Assembly: GCA_030704615.1 (NCBI GenBank) | Contig: CM060733.1 | Location: forward strand, 55,678,001 to 55,742,000 | From: Takakia lepidozioides | Taxonomy: Eukaryota; Streptophyta; Takakiopsida; Takakiales; Takakiaceae | DNA: 64,000 nt | Direction: 5' to 3' | Shown here: positions 11,200-23,063 of the stretch, piece by piece | Layout: the number at the start of each line of letters is the position of its first letter | How positions within the stretch are numbered: position 1 is the stretch's first letter | Notes under the pieces: generated by a model | The model's database searches: none | What the model was told of the DNA's origin: nothing | What the model saw: the letters and a program-made list of their open reading frames with translations, nothing else | Translations under genes and position numbers: made by a program

Positions 11200-11923
11200 T
11201 CAGCCCCTCAACAAAGGCTTTAGACATGAGATCCACTGTCCAAACCAGCAATATAGGGACTCAGCCTGGATCATCAAGAAGGCTAGACAAGCCCCATGCA
11301 ATCTCCAAGCTAGATGGATCAAGAAGAAGAGGTTGCTGATCAACATATAAAAGGTTAAGAACAAGGCCTGTCCCCTTAGGAGAGGATATATCAAGAGCAG
11401 CCAAGTCCTCCAAGGTCACCATAGGCTTGCCTACATGAGCCTCAACACGTGTAAGAGCATCTGCATTGGAATTCTCCTTCCCCTTCTTGTAGACAATGTC
11501 AAGGTCAAACTCCTGCAGGAACATAGCCCATCGTGCCAGTCTACCATACAACTCACGAGGCCAAAGCAATGCCTTAAGGGGAAGATGATCAGTCTCAACC
11601 ACAAACTTGCTGCCATGCAAATACTACCTGTAGTGTTTAACACCAAAGATAAAAGCTAGCCCCTCCTTATCAGTGATAGAGTAGTTCTTTTCATGCTTGT
11701 CCAGCTTCAATGACATGCTCCTTCCCATCAACTACTTGACACAAAATGGCAAAGATGGCAACATCAGAAGCATCTGTTTGCATCTTGAAAGCCAGGTGAA
11801 AATTGGGAAACATAAGGACTGGAGCAGTGGTGAGAGCAACCTGTCAAAGGCAACTTGTTGGAAAGTGCCCCATTCAAAGTGAGCATCCTTAGCCAGAAGC
11901 TTGGTCAAAGCAAAAGCAATCAT
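11200..11923 (-). pseudogene. RNase H region of element A (fragmented)
   Basis: Minus-strand ORFs 11923-11732 (RT thumb/connection, IAFALTKLLAKDAHFEWG) and 11620-11261 form the RNase H region. The second has VVETDHLPLKALL and FDLDIVYKKGKENSNADAL, the usual DH.aL and GKEN.aDaLSR signatures. A frameshift lies near 11640-11700. The stretch 10990-11260 between RNase H and integrase is diverged and shows no clear frame. Confidence 0.65.
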
Positions 11924-13248
11924 GTCAAAATGTTTGATGAACCTTCAGTAGTAAGAAGCCAAACCAAGGAAGGATTTAACACAGTGTTGGTCCTTGGGAT
12001 TGGGAAACTCCCAGACAGAGCGAAGCTTCTCAGGATCAGGCTTAAGACCTTCTTTTGATAGGACATGACCCAGAAGTGAAGCTCAGGCATGCACAATTCA
12101 CATTTCTTTGGCTTAACCTTTAACCCTGTAGCTCTAAGTCTGCTGAAGACACGTTGCAAGTCAAGAAGATGGGCTTCAAAGGTGGCTGAATATACATTGA
12201 TGCCATCAATGTTTATCAAAGCACACTCCCACCTCAAATTTCCAAAGACAATATCCATTAGGCGCTGGAAGGTAGAAGTTGCATTGCACAAACCAAAAGG
12301 CATGGTCTCATACTGGTACTTGCCCATCCTACAGAAAAAGGAGGTTTTCTTTTTTGCTTCCTCAGTCAGAGGCACTTGCCAAAATCCAGAGGCCAAGTCT
12401 AAGGAAGAAAACAGAGTGGCTCCATGTAACATATCAAGGGTCTCATTGATCCTGGGGAGGGGATATGCATCTTTCTTGGTGACTGTATTGAGACACCTGA
12501 AGTCCACACAGAAGCGAGTACTTCCATCTTTCTTCCCTACAAGGACTATGGGACTGGCCCAAGGAGAGATGGAAGGCTTAATCACACCAACATCAAGCAT
12601 TTTTTTGATTTCCTCTTGCACAGTAGCCCTCTCTTTCACACTCTCTCTATAGGCAAATTGCTTGACAGGAGGTCCCTCGGTCTCAATATCATGCTGCAAG
12701 ATATTGGTCTTCCCAAAGTGAGAAGCTCCAAGAATGAACACATCCAGGTTGTGAGCTATCAAGGTCTCAACTTGTTTCTTTTGGGTTTCCTCAAGTAAGG
12801 GGTTGAGTTTGAACTCACCAAGGACTTTGGCAAGGGCTTCTATTTCTTGAGCATTGAGTCTATTCTTGAAGCTCATGGCAGGAGAAGAGTGGCTGGAAAA
12901 AGCAGTGACCAGATCTAATTGATCATGGACAATGCCTAAGGCTTCAAAACCAAAAGCAGGCTGGACTTCACCAATCTCTTCTAAGGGACGGGCAGAAATT
13001 CTAGCAAGCACTTGCCCCTTCTTGATGGTCACATGAAACCTTTCAGGATTGGCTATAAGAAGCTTGACTTCATCTTTGTAACCTCTATCAAGAACCCCAG
13101 TAGCAACAAGACAATGCTTTAAGGCAGTAAGCCTCCTCCATCCATCAACGTCAAGGTAGTGTCCCTTAGGACAAAGATAGGCCAATTGGGTCTTGACCAC
13201 TCTCTGGCACATAGATGGAATAGTGACATCACATGGAACTCTAATCAA
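11920..13248 (-). pseudogene. Reverse transcriptase of Ty3/gypsy element A, active site mutated
   Basis: Continuous 442-codon ORF covering the RT domain: WASPIVLVGKKDGSTRFCVD, YPLPRINETLD, SSLDLASGFWQVPL and TMPFGLCNATSTFQRLM are all present. The catalytic YxDD box, however, reads INIDGINVYS near 12200, so the tyrosine and the second aspartate are replaced. In reverse transcriptases this aspartate pair holds the metal ions, so the enzyme should be dead although the frame is long and open. The ORF begins in the protease-RT linker, after the 13278-13484 protease-end fragment. Confidence 0.85.
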
Positions 13249-13277
13249 AGTATGAATAGTGACATCACATGGAATCT

Positions 13278-13577
13278 CTAAGAGGCGATAGAATGCTTGG
13301 GGAAGCAGGCAGTAGCAGTGCCTGCATGCATCTTGACAGTCTTAAGAGGCACTATAACTTCATGTCCTTCTCCATTGGGAAATCTTAGGGAGTTGTCACC
13401 AAGGTTGATGGTAGCTTGAGCCCCTGTCATCCAATCCAATCCCAACAAGAACTGGGCTCCTACTGTAACTATGCAAGTAATCAAGACTTATTTCTTGTGA
13501 ATTCTAATAGGGACAGTGACCAGCCCCAAGGGCTCATACCTTGACCCATCTGCAATGATGACCTCCATGCCTTGTGC
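13278..13577 (-). pseudogene. Protease C-terminal part of element A, cut by insertion of B
   Basis: Minus-strand pieces read EVIIADGSR...GLVTVPIRI (13577-13488) and TVGAQFLLGLDWM (13484-13278), the flap and LLGLDWM end of a retroviral-type aspartic protease. The missing N-terminal half, with the catalytic-site-like VVDIGCTMSAIP, is found 36.5 kb away at 50065-50253 on the same strand, and the join falls exactly at the AGGGG target duplication of B. Confidence 0.75.
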
Positions 13578-13582
13578 AGGGG
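13578..13582. other. Target-site duplication AGGGG, left side of retroelement B
   Basis: The 5 bases AGGGG precede the TGTTAGAG start of the first B LTR and occur again right after the end of the third B LTR at 50065-50069. Five base pairs is the usual duplication for Ty3/gypsy integration. Confidence 0.8.
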
Positions 13583-14471
13583 TGTTAGAGGACTGTCTGG
13601 GACTTAGACACTTATACGGGATCTGTAGGGTACCCTTAATTTTTGCACAGACTGAGACCAACAGGAGCCTTAGGGGTGACAACAGCGCACTTTAGAAGGG
13701 GGTTACACAGCCCGTCATAGCCAACACAGCCCAACACAGCCAACACAGCCACACAGCCAGTAACAGCGACACAGCCAAAAAACAGTCGCACAGCCAGTCA
13801 CAGCCCGACACAACCGGTCACAACCCGTCACAGTTTCACACAGCCAGTCACAGCTTGACACAGCTGTCACGACCATAGGGAAAGGATAGCAGGACAGGGA
13901 ACGATTGTGGGGAACAACACCTACGAAGGGAACATGTTAGTTCACGGATGACGGTTAGTGAGGGAAGCAGTTAAGAACAACGGGTAGGAAGATAAAAGGA
14001 GGAGCAAGGACTTGAGGGAGAGACTGGGGGGTCATGCATGAGAGGGGATCGGGCGGAGAGCAAGAACGGAAGCAAAGATGGAGGAGGAGAGATGATTAGT
14101 AGATGCTTGTTATATGCAAAGATGTAGTGATATTGTAGAGCAGATTAGAGACACAATGGCTTCGGCCTGATACCTGATAAATCATAATCTGATACTTATA
14201 CGATACAATCACACTGTTAGAGAGATCTGAGTTAAGCTGTGGAATGAATGGATGAGTTATGACCGATAGACTGATCCTCAACTTATCATGTAAGGTAGCT
14301 AGCTAACATGAATGCGGAAAGGAAACAAATAGGAAACACCCCCATGATACACTAGCTGTAGGTCATGACTGATTGTTCTGAGCGGGCTGAGACTTAGAGA
14401 TTTCCAACTCTTCTATCTTGGAGTTTCCGCCTCGGATAGCGAAGGGATGGGTGAGTAAAAGCCGCGCGACA
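13583..14471 (+). repeat. LTR B1 (5' LTR of retroelement B)
   Basis: 889-bp repeat starting TGTTAGAGGACTG and ending GCCGCGCGACA. Copies are at 31202-32047 and, lacking the first bases, at 49225-50064. An internal minisatellite of CACAGCCAGT-like units lies at about 13710-13865. It has the TG...CA ends of a retrotransposon LTR and is flanked by AGGGG. Confidence 0.9.
13705..13870. repeat. CAGCC(N)TCACA minisatellite inside LTR B1
   Basis: Degenerate 10-15 bp tandem units built from ACACAGCC and GTCACAGCC. Related arrays lie in the other two B LTRs (31325-31490, 49325-49445) and, inside B after integrase, at 26760-26935. Confidence 0.8.
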
Positions 14472-14490
14472 TTTGGCGACCGTACTAGGA
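14472..14490 (+). other. Candidate primer-binding site of B
   Basis: TTTGGCGACCGTACTAGGA directly follows the LTR end, the position of the tRNA primer-binding site. It begins like the TTTGGTATCAGAGC of element C, but I cannot name the tRNA. Confidence 0.4.
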
Positions 14491-14499
14491 GACTGAGTC

Positions 14500-14957
14500 A
14501 TGAAACAACCAGATGTGACAGGCATCTGGTGGGATCATGGTGGTTGGACCATTAAAGAATTTGAAGTGAATCAAATTCCCTTGGAACGAAGGAAGAAAAG
14601 ATTGTCCAAACATTCTTTCAAAGGTTCTTGGAATTGCCAGACGGTTGTAAAGAAAATATTCTTAAGCGAGTGCATGATGCTGATCCGGAATGGGGTCTGG
14701 AGAAAGGAGTGATAAAGATTTATCAGGTAGCCTGTAGAGGAAGAGCACGTTGGTTACCAACATTGGTTTATGTGATAGCATTGCTATCCATTAAGCGAGT
14801 AGAGTTTGAAGGCTGGGAAGAAAGAAAGGTGAATGTTTATACTCATATGCATGAAGAGCTTGTACTGGTAAAGAATTGGATTCCAAAGGATATTTTGTGG
14901 ATCAAACTCACACCAAGAACACTTTTCAGACTTGTTTGCCATATGGTTATATGGTAA
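14500..14957 (+). CDS. Unknown leader ORFs of B between LTR and gag
   Basis: Overlapping frames 14500-14712 and 14628-14957 share one theme (IWWDHGGWTIKEFEV; then NILKRVHDADPEWGLEKGVIK). This suggests one protein split by an indel near 14640-14700. It is rich in Trp, Lys and Glu, with no recognised domain. It lies upstream of the gag region in B, where some large plant gypsy elements carry an extra ORF; that comparison is by position only. Confidence 0.3.
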
Positions 14958-15079
14958 CGGAGACTTCAAGTTATCCAAGGGTGCATTGAAGCTTGAAAGA
15001 AACCAGGGCATATACGAGAGATATTACAGAAGAGAGTTTTTGGTTATTGCCACATTAAAAGAAATGAAAGACATGGGAC

Positions 15080-16980
15080 ATGAGTGATGAAAGAGAAGCT
15101 AGACGCCAGAGATATTCAGCAAAAAGAGAAAGCTATCTGAAAGCTAATTATCCATATCTTTGGGAGAGAGGAATAGACATAGGGGAATCATCTGGACCTC
15201 TCACACCATTAAGATCAAAGAGTACATCACCCATACCGGAAGAACTAGAGTTGGATGCCACTCCTTCTGTTTCTTTGCAAGAAAGATTAAGGGAATTGGT
15301 ACGGGAAGAAGATCAATCACGAGGTGAAAGATCTGAGGTACATCCCTGGATAAAAGATTTGACAGAAATCTTTGATAAGAGTTGGCATGGAACACCAAAA
15401 GCAGGAACTCCAGTTTCTGAAGCGGAAGGTGAAGAAGGAGGAGAGGATGTGGCAGAGCCAACGGAGAGTTCAGACTCTCCAACACCATTGCAGTTGAGTT
15501 ACATGAGTGAAGAAGAAACCCAAGGGCAGAACTTGGAGGATGAAACAGAGAGAAGAAATTGGAAGATATGAAGAAGTAGACCCAACAGCTGAGGTTGAGA
15601 CTACAACCAGGACATCCCAACCCGTTGGACCTGGATCAAGTGGAGCACTTGGATCACAGGCCAACGAAGGTGTCGGCTCAGGGGGATCAGGCGGGCTGCC
15701 TGGATCTGGCTCTGGGGGGACAGGGAGTTGTGGGAAGTAGTGCAACTGAAGCTGGGAATACTGTGAATATCGTGGGGCCAGTAGCAGGGAGTGCTCAAGG
15801 GCCACCACTTGGTGGAAGATCCACCACAAAAACAACAGGTCCAGAAGGACCAGCACCAGCAAGGGTGCCAGCACCTGTCAGTGGGCAAAGGTAGGGCCAC
15901 AGATGGCGTTACAACCAACACGGGCAAAACCACCCTTTCCAATATATTCAGGAAAAGGGGATCCCGATGTACACATTAGCCAATTTGAGCACATGTGTAT
16001 AGTGAACAATGAGAATGGCGATGATGCCAAGATGAGATTGTTTCCTTGTTCACTTATCAAGAAAGCAAGTGAATGGTATGCAAGATTCCCGATAATCATT
16101 TCCTAACCTGGAATGGCTTGAATACAACATTCAAAATAGGTTCAGGACAAGTAAAACTGAGGATGAAGTGTATGGAAGTTTACAACAGTTAAAGCAAAAG
16201 AAGCATGAAACTGTTGAGGAGTATATGGAAAAGATGGAATTGATGATGAAAAAGCTGGCTGCAGTACCAGCACCAGGTTTACAGAAGACTTGGTTTGTGA
16301 GTGGACTAAGACCAGAGTTGCAAAAGAAAGTGGATATGTTACCCCATAATACAGTGGAGGAGGCATTTGAAACTGCAAACAGAATTGAGCAATTGGGAAT
16401 GCTCAGGAGAGAGAAAAGGGATGATGAGGACTCTGAGGATGAGTCAGATGAAGAAGAAGAGCAAGAACTAAAAGGAAAGTAAGAGAAAGGAGAAGTTGAA
16501 GAGGATAACTATGAAAAAGATTGGAAGAAATCTTGAAGAAGTATGCCACAGAGGCTGCAACACATTGGAGGAAGGGTATGGTGTGCAAAGTGCCAGAATG
16601 AAGGCCATACCACCACAGAATGCCACATGAAGGAGAAACACTGTACTATCTGTAAAATGGATAACCATTCTACTGAGAATTGTTACTACAACAGAAGGAC
16701 AGCTGCAAGAGAACCTAGGCAAGTAAGGGTGCATCAGGTGCAGCCCCAGCCAAGAAGAAACAATGATCAGGACCACTATGGTAGGTCTGGTGGTTATAAC
16801 AATGGCATGGAAGGGAGAGGTAATTCAAGAGGAAATTACCAAGGGAAATTCCAGAGGCAACTATCAGGGTAATCCAAGGGGGAATTACCAGCCCGGGAAT
16901 CAGGATTACAGAAATAATCCAAGACAGACCAAGGGCGAGGACCCAATGGTGAAGAACTATGTTACTTTGTAATCAGCCAG
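15080..16980 (+). pseudogene. Gag of Ty3/gypsy element B (several frameshifts)
   Basis: Reading frames in order: 15080-15571 (acidic Ser/Pro/Glu-rich N-terminus, MSDEREARRQRYSAKR), 15507-15894 (Gly/Ser/Pro-rich), 15903-16106 (PPFPIYSGKGDPDVHISQFE, ASEWYARFP), 16168-16482 (LKQKKHETVEEYMEKME, the capsid helical region, acidic end) and 16543-16872. The last has two CCHC zinc knuckles, CAKCQNEGHTTTEC and CTICKMDNHSTENC, followed by an Arg/Gly/Asn-rich tail. The order is that of a plant Ty3/gypsy Gag: capsid and then nucleocapsid. At least four frame changes make this copy nonfunctional as it stands. Confidence 0.8.
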
Positions 16981-17146
16981 GACATCGCAGGGGCAGCCTG
17001 TTCATTCTGGATAAGACACCAGAATGAGATGAGAGCTCCTGTGAATGAGGGCCCAGTGGTGGCAGCTCACATGGTTAGGCCATGTGTTGTACCAGAAGTA
17101 AGTACAATGATAGTAACAAAGCAAAGCCAAACTAATACCTCCAGTA

Positions 17147-18993
17147 GTGAGGAAGATGATGATAATGAAGATGGCAGTGATATGCCTGAAGATGAAAGAC
17201 TTGGAAGATGAGAAGGAACTGCACAAGGAAGTGGCAAATACCATAAGGGAAATGCAGAAGAGTACTGATATTCCTGTGGCAGATTCCTCTGATTCTGATG
17301 GAGAAGAAGAAGTGAGTGAGGATGAAAGGAAGAAAGAAGATGCAGACATGCAAAGTAATGAAGAGACTTTGGCTGAAGTAATATGCCAGACCAAAGCAGA
17401 GATTACCATTGGACAGCTATTGGCTGTGGCACCTTATTGTAGGCACAGGCTGTATCAAGCAATCAATCGAATTGCCCAGGAGACAGGAAACACAGACCTG
17501 AACATCAAGGTGACCAGTTATAATGTGAAGCCGGAAGGGCGAGAAACAGTCATGGACTTTGATGATTCTATGCCAGTAATCCAATTGAGAATTGGAAGCA
17601 CAGAACTAACTGATGTACTGATAGATGGAGGTTCTGGAGTAAATATCATGACAGACCAATTAAGAAAGAAGCTTGGTCTAAGTAACATGAAACCAGCCCC
17701 ATTTACAGTAACAATGGCAGATCAAAGAAGTGTACAGCCATTGGGATTGATAAGAGGAGTTAAGATACAGATACAGAAGATGATCTTTATGATCACAGTA
17801 ACTGTGTTGAAGATGGATGAAGTCATGGAGGCTTACTCCTTATTATTGGGACGTCCGTGGCTGAAACAGGCCAGGGTATTCCATGACTGGAATTCTCAGT
17901 TACTAACCGTGCATAATGGGATACACGAGATACAAATTACCACAAAGAAATCTAGTAGATTACCTGCTACGAGAAGACCTCGAGGAGTCAGAGAGTATGA
18001 CTGGAAAGGAGGACTGGATGAGGAGCAGGAAGCTACCCTATTTGCTGCACACCCAGAGTGGGAGCAGGTTGCAGAGATGCGGCTGGAAAGCCTAAGTTTT
18101 TAAGAGGTATCTGCTGTGGTGTAGTGACAGCAACACCAACTGAAGAGGAAACCAGCAGTTACCCATCACATTTCTATGAAGAAAGAGAAGGAGAAATGGA
18201 AATCCTAGAGGAACCAGCCACTGTGAGTTTACAGGATGAAGTGGTGACTGGTTGGACAATCACAGCTGATGAGCAGGTGAGGGAAGTGAATAGGATGGTG
18301 AAAGTAGGAGCTGATTTGGAGCCGGAATTCTTTGAAGAAGCTAAAAGCTTGTTCATCAAATACAGAGATGTATTTGCTTGGAGCTATGAGGATCTAAAAG
18401 GGATACCACCTGAAGTCTGTCAGCATAAGATTGAACTGGACCAGGGTCAGTACCAATCAAGCAGGCGAGGTACAGAATGAATCCCAACTACGCACAGAAG
18501 GTTGGAGAAGAGATGAAGAAGTTGGCTGAGGCTAAGTTTATATACCCAATAGAGTATACAACTTGGTTGTCACCCATTGTTATAGTTCCCAAGAAGAATG
18601 GTAAACTAAGAGTATGTGTGAACTACAAGAAGCTGAATGCTTGTACAAAGAAAGATCCTTTCCCTTTGCCATTCACAGAAGCAGTATTGGACACTGTGGC
18701 AGGCCATGAGATGTACTCATTCATGGATGGTTTCAGTGGTTATAATCAAGTGCAAGTGGCAGAAGAAGATCAAGGAAAGACAGCTTTCATCACAGACTGG
18801 GGTGCTTATGCATACAAAGTCATGCCCTTTGGACTTTGTAATGCACCAGCAACCTTTCAGAGAGTAAAGTGAATCTTTTCATGAGTATCTGGATGATTTC
18901 ATGCAGGTGTTTCTTGGATGATTTCAGTGTTACAGCTCTAAGAATGAGCACTTGCATAAATTGGAGTTATGTCTTGCCAGATGCAGGATGAGA
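17147..18993 (+). pseudogene. Protease and reverse transcriptase (first half) of element B, interrupted by C
   Basis: ORF 17147-18103 carries the aspartic protease: VLIDGGSGVNIM (Asp-Gly-Gly in place of Asp-Ser/Thr-Gly) and LLGRPWL. ORFs 18058-18480 and 18477-18872 follow through a linker (YRDVFAWSYEDLKGIP) into RT: WLSPIVIVPKKNGKLRVCV, YSFMDGFSGYNQV and VMPFGLCNAPATFQR. The YxDD region falls after a degraded stretch (YLDDF near 18886-18906). The coding sequence stops at 18993 where retroelement C is inserted, and resumes at 24697 after the duplicated TGAGA. Frame changes occur near 18080, 18478 and 18870. Confidence 0.85.
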
Positions 18994-19710
18994 TGTCGCG
19001 GCCCTTTGCCTTGAGGGGAGGGGGGGGGTCGGGACACATGAGGGGCTGCCCCTGTGGTGGGGGCAGCGGCAGCGATAGGTAAGGGGGGCTGAAGCACCCT
19101 GAGTGCCCAAGGCACTCAGGGAAGCAGAGGCGCTCACTAGGTGGAGCCCCGCACACCGGGTGCGGTGGGGTGGCTCCACAAGGGGTGGTGTAGCTTAGTG
19201 GGACTTAGTGGGGGTGGCATAGGACTCACCATGGGGGTGGAGACCTCGTGGTGGAGTCGTGGGAGTCTTGGGACTCATCACGGTCCATAGGGGCCGTGGT
19301 GAGCGGGCCAAGACTCACCGCGACTCACCACCGGGAGTCGAGGGTTTTCGTGGTGGTTCGCCATAAATGGCATGGCTGGTTGTGGAACCCCCCGGACAGC
19401 TACAGAAGTATATATAGGGAGTAGTAACCCGAGAACGGTGCAAGCCCGTTGGTGACCAAAAACTAGTGAGTAAGCGCGAGCCGGAAAGCGACCAAAGAGT
19501 GGGGAGCTGTTCCGGACTGCCATCTACCAAGGGAATTCTCCTAGTCCCAATTAGGTGGAGGGTTTAGAGGGAAGCGAAGGGGGGACCGTTATGTCCCGGT
19601 GAGCAGCCGAAGCTCCAAGTTGGCCGGGCGGCCAGGTTGGGAGTCAGGCGCGCGCATCAAGCGAGTAACTATGACTTGAAGGGGAGCTTACCGAAGTGAG
19701 GTGCGTGACA
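18994..19710 (+). repeat. 5' LTR of element C
   Basis: 717-bp LTR beginning TGTCGCGGCCCTTTGCC, with a TATATATAGG promoter-like motif at 19408. It ends GCGTGACA and is followed at once by the primer-binding site. It is very similar to 23968-24691 apart from small indels in G-runs, so insertion was recent in relative terms. Confidence 0.92.
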
Positions 19711-19726
19711 TTTGGTATCAGAGCTT
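19711..19726 (+). other. Primer-binding site of C (initiator Met tRNA type)
   Basis: TTTGGTATCAGAGCTT directly after the LTR. TGGTATCAGAGC is the standard plant initiator-methionine tRNA primer-binding site. Confidence 0.85.
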
Positions 19727-19739
19727 AGAGTTCAGTACG

Positions 19740-19970
19740 CGATCGTCCTTGGGATTGGCCTCATCATGGGGTCCAAGCGGCCCAAAAGATGATGGGAGGC
19801 GGCCGTTTGAGGAAGCGATGCATGTTTCCGAAAACGAGGCCGCCCAAGAGCGGGAGAAATCCGAGGAGTCGGAGCCCGAGGAATCCTTGAGAGCTCCGAC
19901 AAACCAAGAGATGCCTCCTATGCCGACAGCCTTTTGGGAAGGGTTGTTGGCGCAGTTGGGAGGGACGTGA
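19740..19970 (+). pseudogene. Gag remnant of C
   Basis: Only the N-terminal, acidic part of Gag is left (HVSENEAAQEREKSEESEP, ending FWEGLLAQLGGT with a stop at 19970). Directly after it the sequence is already the end of protease, so the capsid, nucleocapsid and most of the protease are missing. This looks like one internal deletion, making C dependent on other copies. Confidence 0.7.
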
Positions 19971-22900
19971 GAACTTCACCATCTGCGAGATCGATGGAGT
20001 GGATCTCATTTTGGGGATGACCTTTTTGAGAAAATCCGGAGCGGTCATAGATGGCCGCAAGAGAGTAGTCACGCTGCCATGTGGAATGGTGGCGAGGTTT
20101 TACGAGTGTCGAAACGCCCAAATCCGTGGGAGGGCGAATAAACCTTCTGTCAGCAAGGAGTGGGCCGTGGAGGAGGCACACGAGCCCCAATTTTTGCTTT
20201 ATGTTAGAGAAGTGAAAGGAGAAGGTGATGGGGAGCCGAGCCCAGATTGGATCAAGGGGATTTTGGAGAAATACCAGGATGTGATGCCGAAGGATTTACC
20301 GAGCGGCTTGCCACCGCGAAGAGGAGTTGACCACAAGATTGAGGTGATACCGGGATCGGAACCGCCTGCCAAGGCGCCCTACCGGTTGAGCCACAGAGAG
20401 TTGGTCGAGCTGAAGACTCAGCTCAAGGATCTATGTCAAAGGGGTACATCCGGCCGAGTAAGTCACCTTACGGAGCCCCGGTGCTATTTGCAGACAAGAA
20501 GGATGGGACGCTGCGGATGTGTGTCGATTACAGGGCTCTGAATAAGGTGACTATCAAAACCGGTACCCTTTGCCAAGGATCGACGACCTCTTCGATCGGT
20601 TGGCAGGAGCGAAGTATTTCAGCCGGATCGACTTGCGCTCCGGCTATCACCAAATTCGGGTGGCGGAAGGAGATGAGGAGAAGACCGCGTGCAGGACAAG
20701 GTATGGTTCATATGAGTTCTTGGTGATGCCTTTTGGGCTCACCAATGCAGCGACATTTAGCACGCTGATGAACAGCCTTTTCAGGAGTGGTTGGATGACT
20801 TTGATCGTGTACATCGACGACATCTTGGTGTACTCGAAAACAAAGGAGGAGCACCTGGAGCACCTCAAAAGGGTGTTCCAAAAATTGCGGGAAGGGAAGC
20901 TGTATGCCAAAGCTTCAAAGTGCGAATTCGGGGTCACAAAAGTGGAGTTCCTGGGGCATGTGATTACACAGGATGGGATCAAAATGGATGACAGAAAGGT
21001 GAGGGCGATCTTGGACTGGGAGCCTCCGACTTCGGTCCCGGGAGTGCGATCCTTCCTAGGACTCGCCTCCTATTACCGGAAGTATGTGAGAAATTTCGCC
21101 AAGATCGCGGGGCCGCTGTCGGACCTTCTGTGTAAATCCAAAGTCTGGTATGGAACACATTTTGTGGCCAAGCTTTTGCTGAATTGAAGCAGCGGATGAC
21201 GGAAGCTCCAGTCTTGAAAATCCCGGAGTTCGATCGTCCGTTTGAGATTCATACAGATGCCGGACTTCGCGATTGGGGGTGTACTTATGCAAGATGGACG
21301 TCCAGTGGCTACGAAAGTAAGAAACTGAATGAAGTGGAGCGACGGTGGCCGACGCACGAAAAGAGATGAAGGCGGTGGTGCATTGCCTTGAGCTCTGGCG
21401 CCACTATGTTGGTTCCAACCCAGTGAAGGTGTTCACGGACAATGTCACGGTGAAGTATTTTGCCACGCAGCCCAAGTTGTCCCCAAAACAACTTAGGTGG
21501 CAAGATACTTTGGCAGTGTTCGACGTGGATATCCAGTACAAACCGGGACGGACAATGTGGTGGCCGATGCTTTAAGTAGAAAGCAGCAGCTCTTGTTGGT
21601 GTACAAGGGCGAGACGGCGCTCCAAAGGAAGATCCGGAAGGCTTGCCGGAAGGATGAGCTGGCGAAGTCGTGATGCAGGACTTGAGGATGGGGGTTAAAT
21701 CGCAGTTCCACTTGCAAAATGGACTGCTCCGGTATAAGCAAAACGTCTCTACGTGCCGAAGGGAGGGATCAGAGATAGCCTCTTGAGAGAATGCCATGAT
21801 AGCCCGCTTGCGGGCCACGGCGGAGCCAAGCGCACTGCGGCACTCTTGAAGAAAGAGTATTTCTGGCCCAAACTGAGGGAGGAGGCAGAGGAGTATGTCA
21901 AGACATGCACCACATGCCAACAAAACCGGAGCGAGTACAAAAAGCAAGCGGGGCTGTTACAACCCTTGCCGATTCCAGAGGGGACTTGGGAAAGCGTCTC
22001 GATGGATTTCATGACTGCTATGCCGCTGTCAAAAGGATTCGATGCAATCATGGTGGTGGTAGATAGGTTCAGTAAAATGGGCCATTTCATCCCCACCAAG
22101 GAGACGGCAACGGCGCAGAGACAGGCGACTTTACTTCGCCCACGTCTTAAAGCATCATGGAGTCCCGAAGGATATTGTCTCGGACCGCGATCCAAAGTTT
22201 ACGAGTAAATTCTGGAGCACTTTGGAAGAAGATGGGGACGAGGCTGAAGATGAGCACCGCCTTCCGACCTACGACGGACGGCCAAACGGAAAGAGTGAAT
22301 TCCGTAGTGAAGCAATTCTTGCGGAATTACGTGTCGGCAGACCAATCAGACTGGATGGAACACTTAGACGCGGCAGAGTTCTGTTATAATAACACAGAAC
22401 ACTCCGCAACGGGAGTTTCCCCTTTCGTATTGGTCTATGGAAAAGCACCTCTGGTGCCGACAAGTTGGGCCGCCCAGGACGTTGAGGAACCGGCAGTAGC
22501 GGCGGTACTGGAAGAACGCGAGCGTTTGTTGAAGCTCGCAAAGTACAACATTGCCAAAGCTAGGAAACGGTATGAAAGGCAGGCGAATCGGAAGCGGAGG
22601 GAAGTGAAGTTTGAGGCAGGCACAGAGGTCTGGTTGAACATCAAGAATTTCCGACTACCTCCGGAAGTGAGTCCGAAGTTCGTACCTCCGTATGCGGGAC
22701 CCTTTCGCATTCGGAAGGTTATGAATGAGGATGTGTATGAATTGGAGCTGCCGGCAAACAGCAAGGTGCACCCAGTATTCCATGTCTCCCTTTTGAAGCC
22801 TTACTTCAAAGATGAAGCGCGTCCGAATCGGCATCAAAGTGTTGCGTCCGCCACCTATGCTGTTGGATCATGAAAATGAACCTGAGTACGAGGTGGAGGC

Positions 22901-23063
22901 AATACTTAAGTCGAGGAGGTTCAGGAACCGAGAAACGGAGTATCTCGTCAAATGGAAGGGCTATCATCTGTGGAGGCATCTTGGGTGCGTGCCTCAGAAA
23001 TGGGAAACGCATCCGAGGCGTTGCAGCTTTCGAAGGGCGACCTCAAAAGCGGAAGAGCGTTGA
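19971..23063 (+). pseudogene. Pol of C: protease end, RT, RNase H, integrase, chromodomain (frameshifted)
   Basis: Domains in order: protease end (LILGMTFLRKSGAVI, 20010-20050); RT from 20280 with [35 protein letters not shown], and an intact YIDDILVYS box near 20809-20835; RNase H (VKVFTDNVTVKYF, 21420-21460). The integrase has an HHCC finger (ending CTTCQQN), Asp in SMDFMTAMPLS, Asp in SDRDPKF and Glu in DGQTERVN. After it come SKVHPVFHVSLLKPY and a chromodomain EYEVEAILKSRR...YLVKWKGY (22881-22975). The chromodomain places C among chromoviruses, which direct integration to chromatin marks. Frame changes near 20440, 20560, 21190, 21575, 22170 and 22850 break it. Confidence 0.9.

Noticed and set aside
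18930-19179. Pro/Ser-rich minus ORFs in C LTRs (also 23805-24205)
   Set aside because: They lie antisense within both LTR copies, without codon signal or a known domain.
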